64,000 bases of DNA from Achatina immaculata (taxonomy: Eukaryota > Mollusca > Gastropoda > Stylommatophora > Achatinidae), in the NCBI GenBank assembly GCA_009760885.1, contig CM019704.1, positions 17,213,929 to 17,277,928 on the forward strand, given 5' to 3'. This document shows positions 43,901-47,326 of this stretch, piece after piece. The translations under genes were made by a program, and so were the position numbers. The first letter of the stretch is position 1, and the number at the start of each line of letters is the position of its first letter. The notes under the pieces are model-generated. The model saw nothing but the letters and a program-made list of their open reading frames with translations, ran no database searches and was not told where the DNA came from.

Positions 43901-46778
43901 AAAGTCAGTTAGTGCTGTCTATGTATGTTAGCACTGTGTGTTTTGTTATGTACAGACTGAGATACTTTACTACTGGTTCTAATGGTAATATGAATTAGGT
44001 TTAATTATTTCATGTGTCTTTTTAAAGGTATAATTTTCACTATTTGTGTGTTTGAACCAGCAGTTCCAAAACTTTGGGCTGCTGGCTCTTTGTCTTTAAA
44101 GATGGACAAAATGGTCACTAGGTCAGGTAATTATAAAAATACGAGGATTCTGCAAGCAAGGCATATCTAATTTAAAATAGATTTAATTTATAACAAATGA
44201 ACACATTGAAGAGCCACCTACATTGACTCAGAATGTCTCACACAGACGAGTGTCCATGTGGCTGTGGAGTCCAGACTCCGGAACATATACATCAAGAGTC
44301 CCCAAACTATGTGGACCTGAGGTGTGAGACATTACCAGAGGACACAAACTTGGGGCAAAAGCTTTGGGGCTCCTATCAGGATCTGGAGAGGACTGCAAGG
44401 TCTGTCATGCTGACACGGATCAGGATCTGACAAACAGCCTTGAATGCAGAAAAGAAACACCTTGAAAAGGAAAAAAAAAAAAAGATGCCTACATCACAGA
44501 AAACATTTTAAAGTTTTTGTCTCAGGCATAATAAAGGGTGAGTTCTTCATTACCGGTGCTGCCTGAAGTGTCTCAGGACTTACAAAGACAACATATTTTT
44601 TTTTTCCTCCAAATAACATTATAGCTTGTTTCAGCTCATGGATTTTGCATTAATGTTATCGTAATCTTCATCATTTTGCTTCCATTATTTTATCTAGCCC
44701 ATCTCGTGGTGAGCATGGACTTCGTTCTCCCTGGGGTGGAGAAATTGGTGGGACTGGTGTTGACCGTTTTGGAAGCCCAGGTACAGCACCTGTTCATGAT
44801 CAAAAGGACAACAACAAGCAAGTGTCTAGTGCAGGATCCCAAATGAACAATAAGAGGTCAGCAGTTGTTAACTTTTAAGTGTTTATGTGATCACTTGACT
44901 CGTTTAAAAATGTGAATTTGGCATTTTTTTTTTCTGTCAAATCATAACAAATATAGTTCACAAAAAAAAATGTTATTGTAGAAAGTTGTATGTGGTATAT
45001 ATATATATATATACCACATATAACAAACACCCTAAAATACTCAAATGCACCCAATAGAATAAATGTAGTGTTTTTCATAATATAGTTGAAAATATGAAGA
45101 CTGAAATATGAAGGTAGGAAGTACCACAAAGAAGACTGTCACAGAAGACAGGTCTTGAAAGGTAATAGTAGTAATGATGAGAATGAAATTTGCATTACAA
45201 TCAAATGAAAAGCCATGTAGCCACGAAATCATAACATGCTAAACAGTCGACCACAGACTATCCCAAATGCACTGTTCCTTTGTCATTTGCTTAACCCACT
45301 GAAGTAGGGTGGATTACTCTCAACAATCTCTTGTGCTTTTCTATCTCTTTCTCTCATGCTTGTGTGTATCATTAGTATTTTTGCCAAGTTGTCTGACCAA
45401 CTTTATTTTCAAACAGAAGAATGAATAGATCACAGTTTTGCTAAGCCATGGCTGTATAATTGTGATGTGTTTGGCCAGTTTTAGGACAGCAACGGAAGCT
45501 CAGGTGGATGACAGTATGTGTGTGTTCATAATTCTGTTTATGCTGTCATATGTAAAAATTAATAATTAAAAAAATAAATACTAATTAATAAATAATAATT
45601 TGTAATTAGTGCTTGTTACTGGGAAACTGAGGGGAAAAAAATTAACAGAAATGTTACACCAGTTTACAAATGCTCAGATGCATCTGGCATTCATTTTTTT
45701 CAGAAACCTGGACATGGCACAGATTATCAGCACAAGTCTGTCGACGGCAGTGACAATAGCTCCAATGAATCAGAGCAGCATAAAAGCATTTCATTCATTA
45801 GAGGAGTGGGGTGTTCCAAAAATTAAATCATCAGCCCCAGAAAAAATTAGCTAGCCTTAATGTAATCACATGTTCATCTTTTATATATATACATATATAT
45901 ATATAATATATATTATATATAATATATATATATTATATATATTATATATATATATGTTATATATATATTATATATATATGAGTGTGCATTATCTGCATAC
46001 ATAATTTCTAAATTGTGTAAGGGTTATTTTAAAAAATAAAAGCAATGCTTCTTTGGTCACATTACAAAGAATATGACATAATGTTCTACTTTCACTTATC
46101 TCAAGATTTGGTCATTTTCCATTCCTCCAGTATGTTGTTGCTTTTTGCAATTTTATTGTTGCTTGTTGCTACCAGCAAGATCTTGGTTGTTTTCTTTTTT
46201 TTTGCTCCAGTAAATTATTTTATCCTTGTTAGCAAGCATGCTTTGATGTCTTTAATGTATTTTGCTAAATGCTGATTATTTTTGTCTTTCGTTCATAAGG
46301 TCTGATCAGAAAATATCTTAAGATTTTCATTTGATATTATGGCCAGTGCATATTTTTTTTCCCTTGCCTGTCATAAAAACTAAAAGATTAATGTATGTAT
46401 CAAAATGTTCTTAAAAAGAAAAAGTAGAGGTACAGGAATCCTTAAAATATTAAGAACTGCCTGAGTAATGACTGCCTAAATGAAGGCTATCATCAATCAG
46501 TGGCTGCAAAGCTTTCAAAATAGTAGTAACTGAATGAGGAAAAAAAAATGATGACCCTTGTTATGAAAATCACCGACAGAATTTTTAACATCTTATTTTT
46601 CTCAGAACAGCAAAAAAAAAAAAATCACATTTTCAAGAGTGAAGGATTCTGGGAGATCTGTATAGCAATCCTCAGCCCCCCCCCCCCCGGCTGATTTTAA
46701 TTGGCACATAGTGAAGAGCGAAAGATGAAGAAACTATCAGTGGATGATGACGATAGTCAGCCAGAACATTTCGACTGA
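5479..46778 (+). CDS. FAM194-domain protein, C3orf20-like (about 21 coding exons)
   Basis: A chain of exons with matching phases codes roughly 1,000 residues. Exons: 5479-5513 (tentative), 6800-6992, 8011-8109, 12591-12896, 16235-16469, 17705-17803, 19245-19319, 24086-24179, 28287-28438, 30002-30113, 30817-30948, 32936-33034, 33167-33279, 33628-33839, 34751-34940, 36374-36509, 37049-37185, 38575-38776, 43264-43406, 44698-44856, then either 45704-45854 or 46712-46778. Residues about 379-515 form a FAM194 domain (YPSGQPAVV, GFYTIIYDD, FTPSG, KGGHLAN, RWKWP, LNQHLGFRC). The C-terminal third has a Cys-rich segment (PCHCSRHSIPY; RPCLQCRLDTF) and GCGRLLFCDHIFNGYGNAKK. FAM194 domains occur in ERICH6 and C3orf20; the length and C-terminal region fit C3orf20 best. 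Molecular function is unknown. Oddities: an apparent one-base frameshift at 28389 and a tentative first exon. Confidence 0.7.
6083..6600 (-). mobile_element. RTE-like non-LTR retrotransposon (family B), 3' fragment
   Basis: The minus strand carries the family B 3' end: tail TTACATC repeats at 6083-6105, and a C-terminal frame with ISQ/MSQ-type degenerate RT tail (SFENKCLRKIL). It shares sequence with 8728-12000, 14690-15535, 22266-22936 and 43670-43870. Several frame breaks are present. Confidence 0.75.
6800..6992 (+). CDS. C3orf20-like gene, exon 2
   Basis: Open frame coding FEPKQASALTKTICSG onward to MDSDYFFYEQTRFHTF and ending LRFAHLNPK before a GTAGAC donor at 6993. The 5' boundary is uncertain: 6778, 6790 or 6800. 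The internal ATG at 6879 is an alternative start codon. Confidence 0.65.
7185..7745 (-). repeat. 560-bp dispersed repeat (copy 1), (GAA)n-tailed, probable non-LTR 3' fragment
   Basis: Almost the whole segment recurs at 34020-34556 in the same orientation. Read on the minus strand it ends in GAAGAAG, like the tail of the I-like element at 43035-43050, and contains short open frames (for example SGQPAL and GYHASSPVC) but no full domain. Most likely the 3' end of an unidentified retrotransposon family. Confidence 0.65.
7835..7925 (-). repeat. Dispersed repeat R1, short fragment
   Basis: Carries the R1 landmark CTGTGCCTCAACATT, then CATCAGCTGCAAGAACACC and CAGCTTGCAGTTCC. Confidence 0.6.
8011..8109 (+). 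CDS. C3orf20-like gene, exon 3
   Basis: Acceptor TCTCTTGAAG, donor GTGAGC at 8110. 33 codons, phase 0 at both ends, coding VAAFLANKEKQKHKEDV onward, a charged, probably disordered segment. Confidence 0.7.
8445..8610 (-). repeat. Dispersed repeat (ATATTTCGG family)
   Basis: Shares GGTGTATGGTTCAGTTTTAC, AGAACATACAACAACC and AATATTTCGGCAAACGCCTT with 58690-58860 and, inverted, with 20145-20395; a fragment lies near 36050-36115. Nature unknown. Confidence 0.6.
9244..10559 (+). mobile_element. Tc1/mariner-superfamily transposon, 1,316 bp
   Basis: The left end CAGGGTGTTTTTAAAGTCTC and the inverted right end GAGACTTTAAAAACATCCT form terminal inverted repeats of about 34 bp (CACTACACTTTCTATG continues both arms). 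TA duplications flank the element at 9242-9243 and 10560-10561. Removing it restores the retrotransposon sequence seen uninterrupted in the 22266-22936 copy (CTGGTCTG...TAGCTGCCAA), which fixes both ends exactly. Confidence 0.95.
9391..10325 (+). pseudogene. Mariner-type transposase, frameshifted
   Basis: Frames in pieces encode an N-terminal helix-turn-helix region (MVLSTKEIIFFVEQVF, then RPAVSVEKC after a stop), then the catalytic domain: FFSDEAWFHLPGYVN, WFQQDGATAHTTRATHG and ARSPDLNPLDYYLWGFLK. These contain the three expected acidic residues. As read, 38 residues separate the second Asp from the Asp of NPLD. In-frame stops (for example after RYHTDI at 10033) and frame changes inactivate it. 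Confidence 0.9.
12591..12896 (+). CDS. C3orf20-like gene, exon 4
   Basis: Acceptor TATATTCTAG, donor GTAAGA at 12897. 102 codons, phase 0 at both ends. It codes LDFCTSNEEDYQRYLFEEAA, a helix with LLQLSRIIYYYDNIASYIP, and VVFREWQSQASREAHHKR. No catalytic motif is seen. It is the largest conserved-looking exon upstream of the FAM194 domain. Confidence 0.8.
13005..13215 (-). repeat. Dispersed repeat R1, partial copy
   Basis: Shows R1 landmarks in degenerate form: CAGCCTGGCC, CCATGGCAGTG, GCATCAACACACTGACTACA and GCTGCTGGCAGTTCC. Confidence 0.5.
13640..14160 (+). mobile_element. RTE-like non-LTR retrotransposon (family C), 3' fragment
   Basis: Encodes a degenerate C-terminal tail: IKWFGHLMRM, then TAGRPRRRWIDGI and a stop at 14150. 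The minus-strand sequence at 23740-24060 belongs to the same family. It lies in the intron between exons 4 and 5 of the C3orf20-like gene. Confidence 0.7.
14690..15535 (+). mobile_element. RTE-like non-LTR retrotransposon (family B), 3' part
   Basis: Codes EGKVYIEGTTVEEVNQFAYP, then a degenerate RT tail and GDQKKEMDIYR-type sequence in broken frames, ending in GGATATAAGATGTAAG. Same family as 8728-12000 but in plus orientation. Confidence 0.75.
15600..15950 (-). repeat. Dispersed repeat R1 copy
   Basis: Contains CCATGGTGGTGGAGTCTGCT, a pyrimidine run, TGCTATGTCTCAACACC and CAGGCTTGCAGTTTC, matching the other R1 copies. Confidence 0.7.
16235..16469 (+). CDS. C3orf20-like gene, exon 5
   Basis: Acceptor TTATTACAG, donor GTCAGT at 16470. 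78 codons plus one base. It is Ser/Lys/Gln-rich (ANVSDDSPRAQSQASESG onward), a disordered linker. Confidence 0.75.
17105..17275. repeat. 47-bp minisatellite, about 3.3 units
   Basis: Units of ATGGCCAGAACCATGAAGAA plus AGTGATAGCAAACATCCTAG plus AATCATG repeated head to tail. Confidence 0.85.
17705..17803 (+). CDS. C3orf20-like gene, exon 6
   Basis: Acceptor TTCTTGCAG, donor GTAAGT at 17804. 2 + 96 + 1 nt, coding QGSITGKLPGMKRGPRDLDR and SSVTETTSDVR. An internal GTAAGC at 17723 could give an 18-nt exon, but the longer frame stays open and joins equally well. Confidence 0.7.
17855..18185 (+). repeat. Dispersed repeat R1, near full-length copy
   Basis: Inverse orientation to most copies: GTTGAGGCACAGCATC, GCAGGGGGTGTGCAATGC, CCACCACCATGGGGACTA, GGCTATGCCTGTTACTGGGG. 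It starts 50 bp downstream of exon 6. Confidence 0.75.
18190..19244. other. Intron sequence without recognised features
   Basis: AT-rich intron with homopolymer runs only; no open frame, tandem repeat or element was recognised before exon 7. Confidence 0.5.
19245..19319 (+). CDS. C3orf20-like gene, exon 7
   Basis: Acceptor TTTCTTACAG, donor GTAAGA at 19320. 2 + 72 + 1 nt, coding TMTNSLYHASVIQFQLSS and ACEDK. Confidence 0.7.
19510..20643 (-). mobile_element. TTAA-type MITE (family P1), truncated and interrupted
   Basis: 19510-19862 and 20398-20643 match, in reverse orientation, the complete copy at 51392-52078: GTGTAACGTTTAGATTGTAC, ATGGACATGGCCTGTGACCA, CAATCATTATCTAAAAACAT, and the terminal TTCCTGTGGCATGGAAAGAG. 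The middle (about 19866-20397) is a foreign insert. The 19510 end lacks the terminus. Confidence 0.75.
19866..20397 (+). repeat. Insert in the P1 MITE, ATATTTCGG-family repeat
   Basis: About 530 bp absent from the intact P1 copy. It includes a run of about 19 G at 19937, a doubled TGTCGCCCTATTAGAAGAA, and GCTCACTCCGAAATATCGGA, matching in inverse the repeats at 8445-8610 and 58690-58860. Confidence 0.6.
20690..21090 (-). mobile_element. RTE-like non-LTR retrotransposon (family D), 3' fragment
   Basis: The minus strand encodes the family D tail in a broken frame, with the same sequence as 28697-29090 (ATCAGCTCAGTTGGTGATCT, CTTGGTCTTCCTCTTGATC). The 3' end is a (GATGAT)n-like tract at about 20678-20697. 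Confidence 0.8.
21480..21930 (+). repeat. Degenerate mariner-like fragment (tentative)
   Basis: Begins ACGAGGTGAACTGAAAAGTA, resembling mariner inverted repeats, followed by short frames such as MAKN and TLNQWFCHQPERFN. No catalytic triad is recognisable and no right inverted repeat was found. Confidence 0.3.
22192..23095. mobile_element. TTAA-type MITE (family P2), interrupted by an RTE copy
   Basis: Termini CTCTTTCACT and inverted CTCTTATTTC; TTAA at 23096-23099 on the right and degenerate GTAA on the left. Internal sequence (GCAAACCAATACAGTGATAT) matches the intact copy at 54231-54464. The central 22266-22936 is a nested retrotransposon. Confidence 0.75.
22266..22936 (-). mobile_element. 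RTE-like retrotransposon (family B) with 10-bp target duplication
   Basis: The minus-strand family B 3' region is flanked by AGTGATATTT at 22256-22265 and again at 22937-22946. The right duplication is directly continuous with the P2 MITE sequence. It is 671 bp, 5' truncated, with several frame breaks. Confidence 0.9.
23740..24060 (-). mobile_element. RTE-like non-LTR retrotransposon (family C), fragment
   Basis: Reverse complement of sequence related to 13640-14160 (GGCCAGACCACTTAATTCTT, GGTGTAGTTCCTACCAT, CATATTTGGCATTGGTA). Its 5' limit is about 25 bp upstream of exon 8. Confidence 0.7.
24086..24179 (+). CDS. C3orf20-like gene, exon 8
   Basis: Acceptor TATCTTCCAG, donor GTAAAG at 24180. 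2 + 90 + 2 nt, coding WIFQKGKEEELAEDAILEFC and VHRLQQELKN, an amphipathic helix. It joins in phase to the FAM194 exon. Confidence 0.75.
25800..26135 (-). repeat. Dispersed repeat R1 copy with (CA)n tract
   Basis: R1 landmarks in degenerate form (GGTGAACCATAGATGACCAA, GTCTGCCAAAGAAACATTGC, CATATTGGTTGCAGAAG). A (CA)n microsatellite at about 25996-26030 interrupts it. Intron sequence from 24180 to 25800 holds no recognised gene. Confidence 0.6.
26757..27826 (-). mobile_element. RTE-like non-LTR retrotransposon, 1,070 bp, with 11-bp target duplication
   Basis: CATAAGTTTAT occurs at 26746-26756 and 27827-27837, immediately flanking the element. The minus frame 27812-27006 (268 residues) encodes TGVKQGCVLSPTLFILAVDW, LEDLDFADDTCLLSSSHKD and GLKINVGKTKLM, covering RT palm motifs with an intact FADD box. 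After one frame break, 26993-26778 encodes the C-terminal tail (GNRNKGRPKETWRR). The 3' end is a GAGAGAGA tract. 5' truncated inside the RT domain; a comparatively young copy. Confidence 0.92.
28287..28438 (+). CDS. C3orf20-like gene, exon 9 (FAM194 domain start; apparent frameshift)
   Basis: Acceptor CTTCAATTTAG. It codes YPSGQPAVVASAAGFGRPGF and YTIIYDDDPGMKCL in one frame up to 28389. The conserved continuation GVFTPSGEVFATTQMVL is present only in the next frame, from GGT at 28389, so one base (a G in the TTGG run) appears to be missing. With that base the exon ends at 28438 (donor GTGAGG) and is in phase with 30002. The uncorrected frame could instead run to 28443 (donor GTAAAC) and join 29963. 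Confidence 0.75.
28697..29725 (-). mobile_element. RTE-like non-LTR retrotransposon (family D), 1.0 kb
   Basis: The minus strand encodes DINGKDLRIVKHLYW, a QGCILSPDLFSLY motif, the ADDT box region, then QKGLTLNIKKTETMVISKKQ, FKYLGAVITSDGKCKTEIRN and the tail ([27 protein letters not shown]). Stops and frameshifts are present (for example in the RT core near 29540-29650). The 3' tail is GATGATGATGATG at 28697. The 5' truncation point runs into the 40-bp minisatellite. Confidence 0.88.
29711..29955. repeat. 40-bp minisatellite upstream of a splice acceptor, six units
   Basis: Units begin TGAGTTAACAAAGTTAGTCA and continue with the pyrimidine block TTTCTTTTCT(C/A)CTCATTTCT. Spacing is exactly 40 bp (29711, 29751, 29791, 29831, 29871, 29911). 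C and A variants alternate before two final C units. The first half-unit derives from the 5' edge of the adjacent RTE copy. Confidence 0.95.
30002..30113 (+). CDS. C3orf20-like gene, exon 10 (FAM194 domain)
   Basis: Codes FLAKAKGGHLANTEGKVIHR then WKWPQTQVKLTTPVQFQ before a GTATTG donor at 30114, the Gly-Gly and W-x-W segment typical of FAM194 domains. Acceptor TGTGACTAG at 30001 gives the phase required after 28438. An upstream acceptor at 29962 (TTGTTACAG, with a stronger pyrimidine tract) would add 13 residues and requires the uncorrected frame of exon 9. Confidence 0.75.
30817..30948 (+). CDS. C3orf20-like gene, exon 11 (FAM194 domain end)
   Basis: Acceptor ATATTTTACAG. Codes LNQHLGFRCVAENYMVIIFT then CQKESARFFVNASSGIGDY. 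The donor GTTAGT at 30949 is weak but gives phase 0, as the next exon requires. Without splicing the frame stops at 30986. Confidence 0.75.
31010..31220 (-). mobile_element. tRNA-derived SINE, minus orientation
   Basis: Reading leftward from about 31215, a tRNA-like head with a perfect B box (GGGTTCGAATCCC, plus-strand 31165-31177), an internal homopolymer at 31136-31151, and a body (GGTACCAGAGAAAATCTGGG region) shared with 47327-47590 and 57695-57880. Confidence 0.75.
31310..31580 (+). mobile_element. tRNA-derived SINE, second type, degenerate
   Basis: GGTGTGGTGGTTGGTTAGTG resembles an A-box region and CTGTTTCATTTTCACACTCT the degraded B-box region. The same layout occurs at 35670-35930 and 59355-59590. 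Confidence 0.5.
31945..31983. repeat. (TA)n microsatellite
   Basis: About 17 TA units directly abutting the RTE fragment that begins at 31985. Confidence 0.9.
31985..32275 (+). mobile_element. RTE-like non-LTR retrotransposon (family A), 3' end
   Basis: Codes the family A tail in a nearly open frame (ERKLKYFGHINV, RGRPKQRWLQDIIDDLQ) and ends with GACATGCAAATGAATGAATG. Intron 32280-32935 that follows has no recognised content. Confidence 0.8.
32936..33034 (+). CDS. C3orf20-like gene, exon 12
   Basis: Acceptor GTTTATGCAG, donor GTAGCA at 33035. 33 codons, phase 0: EQLLTTYNFSSKAAKDLQKQ then a Lys-rich SKLKSKRKK. Confidence 0.75.
33167..33279 (+). CDS. C3orf20-like gene, exon 13
   Basis: Acceptor GATTTCACAG, donor GTAAAG at 33280. 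37 codons plus two bases: DKLTKQLAELVKSVNIEDKV then TYDLESDKEHARLQRKA, a predicted helix. Confidence 0.8.
33628..33839 (+). CDS. C3orf20-like gene, exon 14
   Basis: Acceptor GTCTCTACAG, donor GTGAGT at 33840. 1 + 210 + 1 nt: NLVDDWLEHYRVTIGLKSPT, then a basic and acidic linker ending RSPSAPS. Confidence 0.8.
34020..34556 (-). repeat. 560-bp dispersed repeat (copy 2)
   Basis: Second copy of the 7185-7745 repeat in the same orientation (ATGGTACCCTGATTTTTG, GCCATGAAGACAGT, CATCCTGGATT-like segments). Slightly shortened internally. Confidence 0.75.
34751..34940 (+). CDS. C3orf20-like gene, exon 15
   Basis: Acceptor TTTTCTTCAG, donor GTAAGC at 34941. 2 + 186 + 2 nt: TSAVIQGDVNTGCEFSLSNL onward, an Asp/Gly-rich stretch, ending SAAFGERLSRLS. 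Confidence 0.8.
35225..35330 (+). repeat. SINE 3' body fragment
   Basis: CACTTTCATGTGCCAAAGGT, then ATATGGGCCTAACACTGTAT and TGCCTTAATGGAATGGAAAC, the 3' body of the SINE family seen complete at 47327-47590. A related fragment lies at 40700-40810. Confidence 0.7.
35670..35930 (+). mobile_element. tRNA-derived SINE, second type
   Basis: tRNA-like head GTGTAGTAGTTAGTGCACTT (A-box region) and GGTCACTGGTTCACTTTTAC (B-box region), then a body with TACCTGGGGTTTCTCTAGGA shared with 59355-59590 (TACCTGGGGTTTCCTAGGA). Confidence 0.7.
36374..36509 (+). CDS. C3orf20-like gene, exon 16
   Basis: Codes SSFKSKSASARTKLAASHPP, then AVISHQERDKIIADLSLCP and VALRKL. Acceptor CCACCAAAG at 36373 gives the required phase; donor GTTTGT at 36510. 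Intron 36510-37048 has no recognised feature. Confidence 0.75.
37049..37185 (+). CDS. C3orf20-like gene, exon 17
   Basis: Acceptor AAATGGCAG, donor GTAAGT at 37186. 45 codons plus two bases: LLSGSSSPCHCSRHSIPYIM and DIEYETYITEMAPENQLQII. The CHCSRH motif is a possible metal-binding segment. Confidence 0.82.
37290..37440 (+). repeat. Direct repeat pair, copy 1
   Basis: About 150 bp related to 38355-38510 (TCAGTCAA...CTGACCATTG, CAGATTTTTATACC/GGATTTTTGTGTCA, GTATTACAAGGGTGTC). Both lie in the same intron. Nature unknown. Confidence 0.5.
37578..37830. repeat. 41-bp minisatellite, six units
   Basis: Units GGAGTATCATTATAGAGTTT plus TTTAAAATCTCCACAGGAAC with alternating variants (AGAGTATAATTATAGAGTTA). 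Intronic. Confidence 0.9.
38355..38510 (+). repeat. Direct repeat pair, copy 2
   Basis: Counterpart of 37290-37440, ending about 65 bp upstream of exon 18. Confidence 0.5.
38575..38776 (+). CDS. C3orf20-like gene, exon 18
   Basis: Acceptor CTTCCTTACAG, donor GTGAGA at 38777. 1 + 201 nt: YPQSNPAEMMCNQIYAEQNR, NRTRPCLQCRLDTFRILRYD, then HNVVPGMFL. CLQC may pair with the upstream CHC. An earlier donor (GTATGA at 38692) is possible but would lose the GMFL segment that flows into exon 19. Confidence 0.8.
39955..40305. repeat. 34-bp minisatellite, about 10 units
   Basis: Units GTTAAACCATGGCATTGTGT plus CAGCTTGGGAGTGG, spaced 34 bp, ending exactly where R1 sequence begins. R1 elements elsewhere start with a similar GGAGCAGGTTATGGC. 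Confidence 0.92.
40300..40565 (+). repeat. Dispersed repeat R1 copy
   Basis: GCAGGGGGGTGTGCAATGC, GGCTCCACCAGAATGGGGAC, GGCCTGTTACTGGGGGTACC, CTAGCATGTCAGCTATGGGT; same orientation as 17855-18185. Confidence 0.75.
40866..43019 (+). CDS. Reverse transcriptase-RNase H polyprotein (I/Jockey-type ORF2), 5'-truncated but intact
   Basis: Open from PGKNSDTASSYRPIGLTSCL through the first ATG (40935) to the stop. RT motifs in order: QAGFRQYYSTEDQ, AAWIDLKKAFDKVW, GVPQGVLSPTLFLVFINDL, the catalytic ALYADDLVMW, and YLGVTLDSKLTW. An RNase H domain follows about 460 residues in: RVYTDGSAHNAIKNGGAG (first Asp), AEVRAIIAAVE (Glu), VILTDARSVLEAL (Asp) and WIPSHCGIPGNEKADHMAKE (final His and Asp). The tail carries C-x-C...H...C (LCTCAQVPQTVEHILQNC) and ends YGSIHELQKTVKFIQETGLQ. 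RNase H after the RT places it in the I/Jockey superfamily. The upstream endonuclease is missing, so it is not autonomous. Confidence 0.93.
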   Translation, partial: PGKNSDTASSYRPIGLTSCLCKTMERIIDLRLKWYLESENLLVPQQAGFRQYYSTEDQVTYLSQEIEDAFQEKNLVLAAWIDLKKAFDKVWKKGLLWKLRNCNVNGRLYNWIKSYLHNRRARVVMDGHKSQKVLLRHGVPQGVLSPTLFLVFINDLVKELPYGIKAALYADDLVMWCTDEYATVATQRLQRAADILTSWTNKWCVSINTEKSSTTLFTLSSKQKAGKIFVNEIPLRMDNQPTYLGVTLDSKLTWKQHINSAEAKARRKLAILRKLSGTTWGASERILKNVYQQSILPHLEYGSTSWCTASNTTLHNLDKVQNQSLRIITGAMRSTPIVEMQKIVGVQALKERRDTKVMTMGEKFLSSVSHPLKERFNNLALGRLKRSSFIHQAKRMRKLIPDLPTVVTPLSSVPEHTPWKEADYTQITIQTEVKGVQNGEMQSSLVRSTATFSVLDDKYPCDTWIRVYTDGSAHNAIKNGGAGAYIEYPNNTIDKISIPTGKYCNNFDAEVRAIIAAVEKLSDSRIDTCPVVILTDARSVLEALQFNKLPDLKDALSKIGLQHGVTLQWIPSHCGIPGNEKADHMAKEGTEMEQPDIPITYNQKKSMIKTYRKPQTPPHDDYHMLNRKEQVTIFRLRTGHSRLRSHMYTKFKVGTTNLCTCAQVPQTVEHILQNCINYETLRNNYWPNETTKEDKLYGSIHELQKTVKFIQETGLQI
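40866..43050 (+). mobile_element. I/Jockey-superfamily non-LTR retrotransposon, 2,185 bp, perfect 14-bp TSD
   Basis: AAATGTGATGGAAA occurs at 40852-40865 and 43051-43064, flanking the element exactly. The 3' end is (GAA)5. The copy is 5' truncated inside the RT domain, and the coding frame is open from the truncation point to the natural stop at 43017-43019. It sits in the intron before exon 19 of the C3orf20-like gene, sense orientation, ending about 200 bp upstream of that exon. Confidence 0.95.
43264..43406 (+). CDS. C3orf20-like gene, exon 19
   Basis: Acceptor GTTTGTCCAG, donor GTATCC at 43407. 47 codons plus two bases: IYGCGRLLFCDHIFNGYGNA, KKDFKKQVKRSELDFIHGFY and LPKDFRF. Strongly conserved-looking; follows GMFL of exon 18 in phase 0. 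Confidence 0.85.
43490..43625 (+). mobile_element. Non-LTR retrotransposon 3' remnant
   Basis: Codes PLSTAEGEELKEKLRGSHSS then LEKMADFIRDADIA and a stop, the type of C-terminal tail seen in Jockey/R-type elements, followed by a degraded AAGAATAAGAAGAA tail. Confidence 0.65.
43670..43870 (-). mobile_element. RTE-like non-LTR retrotransposon (family B), short 3' fragment
   Basis: TTACGTCCTTCTGGTGCCGT, CCACACAGGGCTCGCATGA and TTCACATGGTTGACCTCTTT match the 3' end of 22266-22936. Confidence 0.8.
44219..44445 (+). mobile_element. I/Jockey-type retrotransposon C-terminal remnant
   Basis: Frame 44233-44430 codes DECPCGCGVQTPEHIHQESP and LWGSYQDLERTARSVML before a stop, homologous in layout to the CTCAQ...EHILQNC tail of the intact element at 42840-43019. 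An A-rich tail follows at 44468. Confidence 0.7.
44698..44856 (+). CDS. C3orf20-like gene, exon 20
   Basis: Acceptor ATTTTATCTAG, donor GTCAGC at 44857. 1 + 156 + 2 nt: PSRGEHGLRSPWGGEIGGTG, VDRFGSPGTAPVHDQKDN and GSQMNNK, a Gly/Ser-rich, probably disordered C-terminal region. Confidence 0.8.
45704..45854 (+). CDS. C3orf20-like gene, terminal exon option A
   Basis: Acceptor ATTTTTTTCAG. In the phase left by exon 20 it codes NLDMAQIISTSLSTAVTIAP onward and stops at 45852-45854; AATAAA lies at 46035. In the phase one base away it codes a more hydrophilic KPGHGTDYQHKSVDGSDNSS, so the frame or a nearby indel is uncertain. Confidence 0.45.
45885..45985. repeat. (TA)n-rich, largely palindromic tract
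   Basis: About 100 bp of TATATA and ATATAA units able to fold on itself. A second small perfect palindrome of TA repeats bounded by GTGG/CCAC is at 44989-45020. Confidence 0.85.
46712..46778 (+). CDS. C3orf20-like gene, terminal exon option B
   Basis: After a GGCACATAG acceptor, a frame in the exact phase left by exon 20 codes EERKMKKLSVDDDDSQPEHF and D before TGA at 46776-46778. An AATAAA signal lies at 46858-46863, 80 bp after the stop. The acidic, charged peptide resembles a genuine terminal exon. Confidence 0.5.
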
Positions 46779-46857
46779 TTCCTGGCACCTGTAACAAAAT
46801 GGTTAGAACTTTTTTGATCAGACCTCATGTATGATATAATAGCTGCTCAAGAACAAA

Positions 46858-46863
46858 AATAAA
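46858..46863 (+). terminator. Candidate poly(A) signal, C3orf20-like gene
   Basis: AATAAA in the expected position downstream of terminal exon option B. An alternative AATAAA at 46035-46040 would serve option A. Confidence 0.45.
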
Positions 46864-47326
46864 AGCTCAATTTTTTTCCCACTTTTGGGGGCAAAACATA
46901 AATCTCAGCAGCAGACATGGAGACAAGGGGAAGGGTAAGCAAGCTAGCTGAAGTATGAAGTTAATTTAACATCAGCGACAAATCTGAGAAACCATTTTTA
47001 TGTTGTTGTGTTCCACCCCTCATAATATTTACATTTCTGGTATTGTCAAAAGTTAACTTCTTAGAATATTCCAATTCAACATGTAATTCAAGCAAACAAA
47101 CTAACGAAAATAAAATCTCTCTCACAGAGAGAGAGAGAGAGACAAGTGTTTAGATATGAGAAGAAGTGTCTAGGAAGAAGTGTTTAGACAGAGGAATAGA
47201 TAAATTATGCAATTACTTAATTTTTTAAATTTATTCATTACAAAAGTATAATAAATGAAATATCATCAGCTATCTTGCAATACTAAATTACTTTTTTTTT
47301 TTTTTTAAATATGCTCATGTTGGCGG

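Noticed and set aside
45608..45703. Upstream extension of the 45609-45854 open frame
   Set aside because: The part before 45704 is intronic AT-rich sequence ending in a classical TTTTTTTCAG acceptor.
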